Source of the DNA: Mesostigma viride
Lineage: Eukaryota; Streptophyta; Mesostigmatophyceae; Mesostigmatales; Mesostigmataceae
Direction: 5' to 3'
Length of the DNA: 64,000 nucleotides
Assembly: GCA_009746045.1 (NCBI GenBank)
Contig: RPFO01000176.1
Span: forward strand, 234,151 to 298,150
Part shown: positions 57,690 to 64,000 of the stretch, piece after piece
How the letters are laid out: every line of letters begins with the position of its first letter
How positions within the stretch are numbered: position 1 is the stretch's first letter
Notes under the pieces: generated by a model
What the model saw: only the letters and a program-made list of their open reading frames with translations
Database searches by the model: none
Told to the model about the DNA's origin: nothing
Translations under genes and position numbers: made by a program

Positions 57690-58270
57690 TGCGATGGCGA
57701 GCATTCGGACACTGGGAGGTCAGAGCCATCGTCATCATCACAATGGGGGTTGGAGCTACATAGGGGCAGTGGCTCTGCTCCCGGGGAATCCCAGCCAGGG
57801 GCGTTTGCTGGTGGGGCTGGTGATGGCGGTTGGGTGAGCTGTAGATGTACCCAGATGACAAAAAGTCCTAAATTGGCAGCCCTGGGATGCCCCCCTTTAA
57901 TCAGGGGAAAGAATGTGGCTCCGCCCTGCGTCCGCCAGGGAACCGTAGCGGCCACATGGGGTCGGAAGTGGCGGCATCATCACGCCAAAGCAGGCCCGAC
58001 ATTCCAAGTGGTTGTGTTCCTACCGCCAGGCCTAGCGGGGCTGGTAACGGCCTGGGTGGCCAGGGATGGAGATGTGGGACAAGCTTGGACCAAGGGGGCA
58101 TCTGCTGGGCCCCAGCGTGGCGAAATGGCTAAAGTTGACAATTACTTGTACAGCGATTATGATGGTGTTGGTAGGCTCTACTATGAAGCCTGCATACACT
58201 CATTATAGTAAAATTGTTTCTCAGGAAGGCATTCCAAGGGACCTTAGCTTCAGCCACCTATTTTCATGAG
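57690..58270 (-). mobile_element. Family E-related divergent copy
   Basis: It follows the layout of 33487-33935: 'ggggctggtgatggc', 'ctgcgtccgccagggaacc', 'gtagcggccaca', then the 'gggccccagcgtgg' end. It is divergent, and its outer borders are not defined. Confidence 0.55.
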
Positions 58271-58279
58271 CTGTATGGT

Positions 58280-59570
58280 ATTATCATTCTGCGGCGGGCT
58301 CAAAGGGGAGGGCAGCCGGCCTACAATATTTAAGTTATGACTTAGAGCTGGCGGCTGTCCCAGCCGCCTGCGGCGGTCTGTCTCGTACCATTATACTAAG
58401 AAATATGAAACATTTTTAAACACAAATCTAAGTGGCAATGCACTTTCAGGCAGCTCCCATTGGCACAGATAATGTGAGCATAGCTCAACATCTGCATTCT
58501 TGCTTTTATTTCTCCTGTTGGGAATTGCTGGTGAATTAAATCTTAAACCAAATAGATTGAACCATTGGCATATCTCTGACTGCATTCTTTTCTGTCTGCC
58601 TGACTTTAAAGAATTTCATCGTGATGTTTGTCAAAGCATCTGGAGAAGCTGGGTCCATCGTTGTCGAGAACTTTGTATTATTGCTACTAAGACTGTACCC
58701 CACTCTGTGCTCCCCAAAGATTTGATACTCTGAGGGCAATATGGTAGCAACTATGAAAGTGTTAGACCATATGCACCATATACATGAAAGCGTGAGACCA
58801 GTAAACATACTCTCTCGTATAGCAGTTTGCCTGCGATTGTGGCAGTTATGTATCTACATAGTGCGCAGCCATCACTGGAATATCCAGAAGAAATGATCAA
58901 GGTTGCACAAACTAGATTTGGTAGCACCATCATCAGTAGCTCTTGGCTGCAGGGGGTACTGAGCATGCTTAAGCAAAGTGACACACCAAAACTGGGTATG
59001 CACCCACCATTGACATGTGAGTTCAGGCCATTGAAACATGTTACTCTTTGGCAACGCCCAGAAGGGCGTGCAAGCAACTCGCTGCGATGTTTTGTGTGTA
59101 GCTTAAAGGATACCCGGTTCCGGTTGCTTAGAAGTAATGTCTCTGGCTGTCCAGTCATGTATGGGAGCAATCAGAGAATATGTGCCCTCGTCAACTGGTG
59201 CAACGAATGCGTTCTTGTATGTAGCCACCATGTCATGTAGCAACACGTCACGTAGCACTGCTGGTACGTGCGTGGATCCAAACGCTCAACCAGCAAGCAT
59301 GGTAGGGAGGACAGTCTGCTGCCCCGACAAGCCAGTGGCAGCGTGCCACAAGGCATTACTGCTCCATGGGATGCAGTTGCTGATGACGACTTTGCTACCT
59401 TGTCATGATGATTGTCCGCCAATTTGGAAATAGCTGGCTGTATGCTTCAACTTTAACTAGAAAGTAAGGAAATACGTTCGAGCATCACCGGTGTGCTGAC
59501 ATGCTGGTAGTTGCACGCAGCCAGAAGAAATGATGCACAGGGCATTTGTTGCACTATCTGGTTTGACGTA
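58280..59570. other. Unassigned region with open frames on both strands
   Basis: Largely unique-looking, AT-richer sequence. The + frame at 58827-59240 (137 codons) and the reverse frame at 58751-59170 (139 codons) overlap, and neither has a recognised domain. A reversed family C fragment lies at 58310-58400 ('ggcggtctgtctcgtacc'). Possible host intron or an unrecognised gene. Confidence 0.3.
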
Positions 59571-59590
59571 GAATCTTTCGGTGCTTGTAT

Positions 59591-59734
59591 GTTTACAACT
59601 AGGAGGTCGCTACAAACCCTGCATGTGTTTACAAATAGGAGGTCGCTACAAACCCTGCGTGTGTTTACAACTAGGAGGTCGCTACAAACCCTGCATGTGT
59701 TTACAACTAGGAGGTCGCTACAAAACCTGCATGT
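59591..59734 (+). repeat. 36-bp tandem repeat, four copies
   Basis: Units start at 59591, 59627, 59663 and 59699, exactly 36 bp apart: 'gtttacaactaggaggtcgc' then 'tacaaaccctgcatgt'. The period is a multiple of three, so the + frame (59581-59787) reads 'CLQLGGRYKPCM' four times. It ends 38 bp before LRR exon 10, in the position of its upstream intron. Confidence 0.95.
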
Positions 59735-59772
59735 GTATACTTGCGATTTGCATACTGGCCCTCGTCGCACAG

Positions 59773-59844
59773 GTTACTAAACGATAACAACCTGCGTGGC
59801 ACTATTCCATCAGAGCTGGGATCGCTGCAAACACTTAAAGCTAT
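59773..59844 (+). CDS. LRR exon 10: single 24-residue repeat, divergent type
   Basis: This 72-nt phase 2-2 exon lies between 'cctcgtcgcacag' and consensus donor 'gtaagt'. It reads 'LLNDNNLRGTIPSELGS' then 'LQTLKA'. It matches plant-type LRR consensus better than the cassette copies do (L-Q-T-L-K). Its flanking introns are unrelated to theirs, so like exon 3 it is probably part of the ancestral gene. The final split codon joins the next exon in the phase used by the 62.1-kb exon. Confidence 0.78.
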
Positions 59845-60469
59845 GTAAGTTGTCTTCGTCAGCATGGCATCTGCTGCAGTGCTAACTCTTTGTTGTACCT
59901 GCCGCTACCATCGTTTGCTGCATGCACTTGCCTGCAATGTCTCCATTGCACAGGCAGATTGGCTGTTATTCTAGGCGACATGAGCCATCATGTGGCAGCA
60001 GGCAACATACAACATGGCAATGAAATAGCCCCATACTGAAACTGCGGCTGCCAGCCTAACGCCGCACATACCATAGGCATTATGCCCACTCTTAATACTC
60101 TGCATGGTGGGAGACACAAGCCACGAGGCACGAGCGGACAGCACAGACGGCGGAGCTCAGAATTTTTATGTCTGGGCCCCAAATTCTGTCAAACGACTAC
60201 TTAACATCCGCTGCGTCTTTTTCCAAGACATCCGCTTGTGCGATTGTGTAATCAACCAGGGCTATAACGCAGCATTGAGAAAGTTACAACGCTCGGACCA
60301 TGCCACCGAACCAGACCTGAAAAGAAGTTTGGGAAAGGAGCTTTCCGGATCCGAACCCAATCAGCTCGCTCTAGCCCCGGCTATTCTTCCTGGATTGCCT
60401 GACCCCATCGCTCATCGCCTGACCCCAAGAAATACAGGGGACTGATGACTGCCCTTTGACACAACTAGT

Positions 60470-60740
60470 TCCGAGCCCGCTAGGTCTTGCCATGCAAAGT
60501 GCTTTTGTCACAGAATACGGCCACTAACAAGTGGCGGCCTTCATTTCACTAATGCGTGACGCAGGATTTTCAGTGATGTCGTACATTCCATACTGGAGCC
60601 TAAAACTGGTGGCGCACGGCCTGACCAAGGGCAGCCGGCCCACAGTTTCCCATATTGAATTTATGACTTGTCCAACGACTGTCATCCACGCGGCCGGCGG
60701 GTCTTATAGCAGGCGGCTAGCTGTCGGAATTTCTGCCTGA
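60470..60740 (-). mobile_element. Family C element (reverse)
   Basis: 'ggccactaacaagtggcggcc', 'cctgaccaagggcagccggc' and 'acagtttcccatattgaat' match 37260-37420. The right border is not defined. Confidence 0.6.
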
Positions 60741-62102
60741 TCGCTAGCTTACGGCCTAATATTTTGTATACGCTGACGGTAATTTCATTAGAGCTGCGTC
60801 GCTATTAGCAGCGCCCGCCAGAAGCGCCTAGGAATATGGCCGGGGTGAATTCTGGTATGGGCACGGACCACTTGTGTGACGGAGTCTATCCAGTATCGTT
60901 TGCTGCTGACAGCCGGCGCACTGTTTTGGGACGGACTGTGTGTTTACAAAAGTTCGGACACGAGTGCCTTTGTTATTTTTATCTACGCTTCCCAAAGGAT
61001 AGCTGTGATGCGCCGCATGGGTACTTTGACATTTTACCATGCGTGCCACTGTGGCATTGAGTCCTGGCGTCGCGCTGCGCCGGATCCTTTTGTTATTTCT
61101 TACACTTAAGTTGAGCCGAGCAGCGTGGGTCGGGCCACTAGAAGAAGTCAGACTTACATGGTAGAGTATAGTGGCGCCAGCGCTGCAACCTTGGTCCTTA
61201 AGCTTGTGCATGCATGCTGTGCATGTGCCCTATGCATCGGATGCTCAGCAGTGCGCCGCCACGCATCTAATGGCGGATATTTCACGTGTCGTGACTTGTG
61301 CTTTGTGTGCAACGTAGCATATAGCTGTGGCCTTTTGCTCCTTGCGTTCTAAGCCTTGATATTGCTATGGCAGCTGGCCTCCTTTATAGCCGCAGCCAAG
61401 ATATTATTCCTTAATATACAAGCAGATTGCCTCAACGTATTCGCCTGAATTTGCTTATTATCGTCATGGTCTTTAAGATCGTAGCGTTGCTCCAATAGCC
61501 TGAATTTTCTATTCCTGGCTAGGATGGATAGCTGAGTATCAAACTATTCGACACTAGCCCAGCAACCTGCAGAGGTCTCTTGCTTACCACTGAACTAACT
61601 ATTTTCAAAGAGACCTGTTTCTATCGTAGGCACAGGCTGTTGCATTTTCAGTATGGCAAGCATTATCACAGCTACTAAGGTTGAGCAGAACTTACATGAA
61701 GAAAATTTCGAAGTATCAGATTTTGCAGCTGTAAATGGGGACACTTCTGTCTTAATCAGCAACTAGGAAGCAGCCCTTTTCCTGACACAGAATAAAGGGT
61801 ATCCCTTAGACAGCACTGTTTACACATCGAGAACTGATACTTACGTAAATCACTAAGCGTTGCAGGGAAGACAGGTGAACAAGCGAAAGATGGAGTTCCA
61901 ACTACCCAAGGGTGCTGAACGTAGATGAGCCTTGCATGGAAAGATTCTTGCACACATCTGCTAGTGAAAACCCAGTACCACTTTTTTCATTTTGCTAAAT
62001 GTGCATGAGTTGTTTGCATACTGACGATGATGCATTCATCTCTCGGCACCACCTCCTTCTCTGTTTGTCAAAACGCCTGCGTTGCCTGCCTTGCTGCTGC
62101 AG

Positions 62103-62209
62103 CGATGTGTCCTTTAACCCTCAGATTTGTGGACCAAACCCACCTGTCCCGGAGTCTGATCCACAGCCGCCAACCGTGACCAGACTCGCCACACTTGAGG
62201 TTTGCCCTG
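62103..62209 (+). CDS. Probable LRR C-terminal cap exon
   Basis: After a pyrimidine-rich tract and acceptor 'cttgctgctgcag' the sequence reads, in the same entry phase as the LRR exons, 'DVSFNPQICGPNPPVPES'. The pattern D-x-S-F-N-P-x-x-C-G-P is the familiar end of plant-type LRR domains (N-P-x-L-C-G-P), and its Asn aligns with the LRR Asn at residue 5. A proline-rich tail follows ('DPQPPTVTRLATLEVCP'). Donor 'gtatgt' at 62210 is chosen over 'gtttgc' at 62200 for its better fit; the exact end is uncertain. A membrane span or intracellular domain would lie further downstream, beyond the A element. Confidence 0.55.
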
Positions 62210-62337
62210 GTATGTTCATGAGCTGCATCGCGCGATGTTGCATGACCCTAAAAGGCCACTCACTTTGTGGCAGGTCACTGCGAGCTGGTCTCCGACATGC
62301 GCAAGTTTTCTGACGCCAATGCCACGAAAAGAAGATC

Positions 62338-63537
62338 GGTGTTCTCTGAATGTTTTTTAATTTACCTATCCGGGAAAGAAATGGCCGGTATGCCTTGGCC
62401 TGCAATGTTGACGTGAAATGTTTGACTAATCCGATACGTACCAAGGGTATCAAGCTCGCCTAATTCTCTTTATAGGACCCCGGGTTGTTTATAGGGCTCA
62501 GCGGCTGAGTCGTCCGAAAAATTAAAGATACACTTCGTTCTACTTGCTTACAAGGATTCGTAATTGTCTTGTTACCATTGCACCAGCTGTGATGCTCGGG
62601 ACCCGTAGGGTTGGCTGATTGCCTGATGAATCTTAGACTGAGTGTTTGTAATAAGCTGTATATAATTATTATGTACCGTAGTGGCTTTAATCAAAATGCG
62701 AATAATTATTTTTTCGAGGTTTTTTTGCATGGATTTGACACTTTACGGGGACAGTTCAGCCCGGGTTAGGTAAATTTCGAGCCCGGGAGCTTGTTTATAA
62801 CCAGTGGCATACTGGCAGTTGTCAGGGCGCCTAGTTCAGTGTCTGACTTGCCGGATTCTGACCTATCAAGTACATTAATTAATAATTACCCACCAAGCGC
62901 AGTTCCTATCTGACAATTAAGTGAGTACCAGTATGACATAAGGCCCTAACTAATCAGTACTAATAGGGCCCCTAATCAGTGCTAACAGGGCCCTAATCAG
63001 TGCTATCTCAATCTGGCACGACGCGGCGCGGCGAGCGCGGCGCTCCACTTTTACCTAGCTGCGCCGCGGCCTGCAGCCAGAAACAGGTGTAGTGCATACC
63101 GGTTTTCATACTCTACGGGGTAAATTGAAGTATTATTTTAGCACTTTTCCGGGGGGCATTCGAAAAGAATTATTCGCAACTTGATTAAAGCCACTACGGT
63201 AGTGGACTTGGACCGCGACCCAAGGGGTCGATGGGCCAGATTTGTGGTTGTTTGTTAAGGACCTTGTGTACGATTACCGGTACGGCTAGCATGCTATCCT
63301 GGGGGTGTCTGGCCAAGCTAATTTTAGTGGCGTTTTCAGACTGTTCAGGCCAGCTTGTGACGCATGCCGGTGTTCATTAAATTAGGATTATGTCAGCTTG
63401 TGTGTTGGCGGACCGTGCGTTAAGCAAGCTAGGCAGGCCATAATTTACATGTTTCTCCCCCTCCCTCCTGCTATTGTGGCAGGGCTTCACGTATTGTTTC
63501 AATCGAATGCTGGTCTTCTTGGGAGCTTAGTGATCTT
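62338..63537 (+). mobile_element. Family A, copy 5 (divergent, with a mariner MITE inside)
   Basis: It starts 'GGTGTTCTCTGAATG' after GATC and ends '...AGTGATCTT' followed by AACC. Without the 524-bp MITE it is about 675 bp. The 3' middle is deleted at about 63457 by a C-rich link ('tctccccctccctcc'), as in copy 3. It is the most divergent copy. Confidence 0.8.
62676..63199. mobile_element. Tc1/mariner-type MITE, 524 bp
   Basis: Terminal inverted repeats of about 34 bp start CCGTAGTGGCTTTAATCAA on both ends. TA flanks both sides (62674-62675 and 63200-63201). Other A copies show the uninterrupted equivalent ('attattgtatagtggattc'), proving a TA-duplicating insertion. It is non-coding. Confidence 0.9.
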
Positions 63538-64000
63538 AACCTGTGTTTTATCTCAGTACATACTTGCGGGGAAGGTGCATCGTCCGTATGCGTACTAGCA
63601 GTTTATCATATTTCAAGCTCTGCTGCATCAATGCATGGCTCTGTTGTTGCTTTGGTGATTATCTGCTCGTAAGGCCCATAGCATCGTCCTATGGGAGAGC
63701 AGCGGACAGGACGGTTGGCATGGGGGTGGGAGCATGAGGCAAGCGCGCGCGGTGGGAAGCAGCGGCCATGGTGGGTGGGAGCGTGGTGGGGATTTGCGTT
63801 CGAGAGTCATGACTGCCCTTCCAGGATCAAGCTTTCCAAAATATTGCTGCATTAGAGAAGTCAAAGATCTCGAAACCTTGTCTGGAATTGTTCGACAAAC
63901 GCGCTCAGTTTTAGCAGGCCATGCTTCGAAACGTTATTGTATCCATCTTTCCACGTGTGCGGTGTACGTGTCTGTTATTGCATGCAGTTTGTTACAGACA

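Noticed and set aside
59171-59422. Cysteine-containing frames at 59137-59433 (+) and 59171-59422 (-) as an LRR N-cap or gene
   Set aside because: Frames on the two strands overlap, and neither shows the W-x-G-V-x-C pattern of LRR N-caps; position downstream of most LRR exons also argues against an N-cap.

Overview
The window is eukaryotic nuclear DNA from a repeat-rich genome, most likely an alga. A green alga is favoured; a brown alga is possible. Evidence for a eukaryote: GT-AG exons of one size, no operons or ribosome binding sites, dense nested transposons, and long simple-sequence arrays. The species cannot be named from the sequence alone.

The main host content is hidden between transposons. 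On the + strand from 6.36 to 59.84 kb lie ten very short exons, each coding one 24-residue plant-type leucine-rich repeat (LRR). Eight are exactly 72 nt with the same phase (entered after base 2 of a codon, left after base 2); one is 75 nt; one is a frameshifted 71-nt relic. A phase-matched exon at 62.1 kb resembles an LRR C-terminal cap. Together they look like the 3' part of one giant LRR receptor-like gene (over 56 kb here, introns 1-9 kb). Its amino-terminal exons would lie upstream, before 6 kb or before the window. Eight of the repeat exons were copied together with about 90 bp of upstream and up to 300 bp of downstream intron. Differences between copies concentrate in the residues predicted to lie on the concave ligand-binding face, while the scaffold 'LSGTIPxELGSLVS' is nearly constant.

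Everything else recognisable is mobile or repetitive. (1) Degenerate DIRS-like tyrosine-recombinase (YR) retrotransposons lie at 13.5-15.6, 19.3-19.8, 29.1-30.6, 37.9-40.0 (-) and 52.4-55.5 kb (+). The last two are inverted near-copies. (2) Non-autonomous families are called A (1.57 kb, five copies), B, C and D here; they share a 5' terminus of about 20 nt. (3) Family E (about 1.57 kb) includes a subtype in which a (TGGG)n array replaces the interior. (4) There is a 471-bp hAT-type MITE with perfect 8-bp target duplications and two Tc1/mariner-type MITEs with TA duplications. (5) Other structures are a 208-bp near-perfect palindrome, 77-bp and 36-bp tandem repeats, and several long hairpins.

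Layout: 0-6 kb elements A, hAT, B and a segmental duplication; 6.3-10 kb LRR exons 1-2 and the first TGGG array; 10.3-15.8 kb palindrome, A copies, YR element remains; 17.2-18.6 kb LRR exons 3-4; 19-26 kb repeats, inverted-repeat arm, D element, LINE remnant; 26.8 kb exon 5; 28.4-34 kb D elements with a YR element inside, 77-bp repeat, E; 34.4-35.3 kb exon 6 and array; 35.6-43.2 kb D, YR element, A, D; 43.3-45.7 kb exons 7-8 and mixed array; 46-51.5 kb unrecognised sequence, hairpins, E elements; 51.8 kb exon 9; 52.4-55.5 kb YR element; 56-58 kb MITE and E remains; 59.6-62.2 kb 36-bp repeat, exon 10, C-cap; 62.3-63.5 kb element A with a mariner MITE inside. No tRNA, rRNA, CRISPR or complete conventional gene was found.
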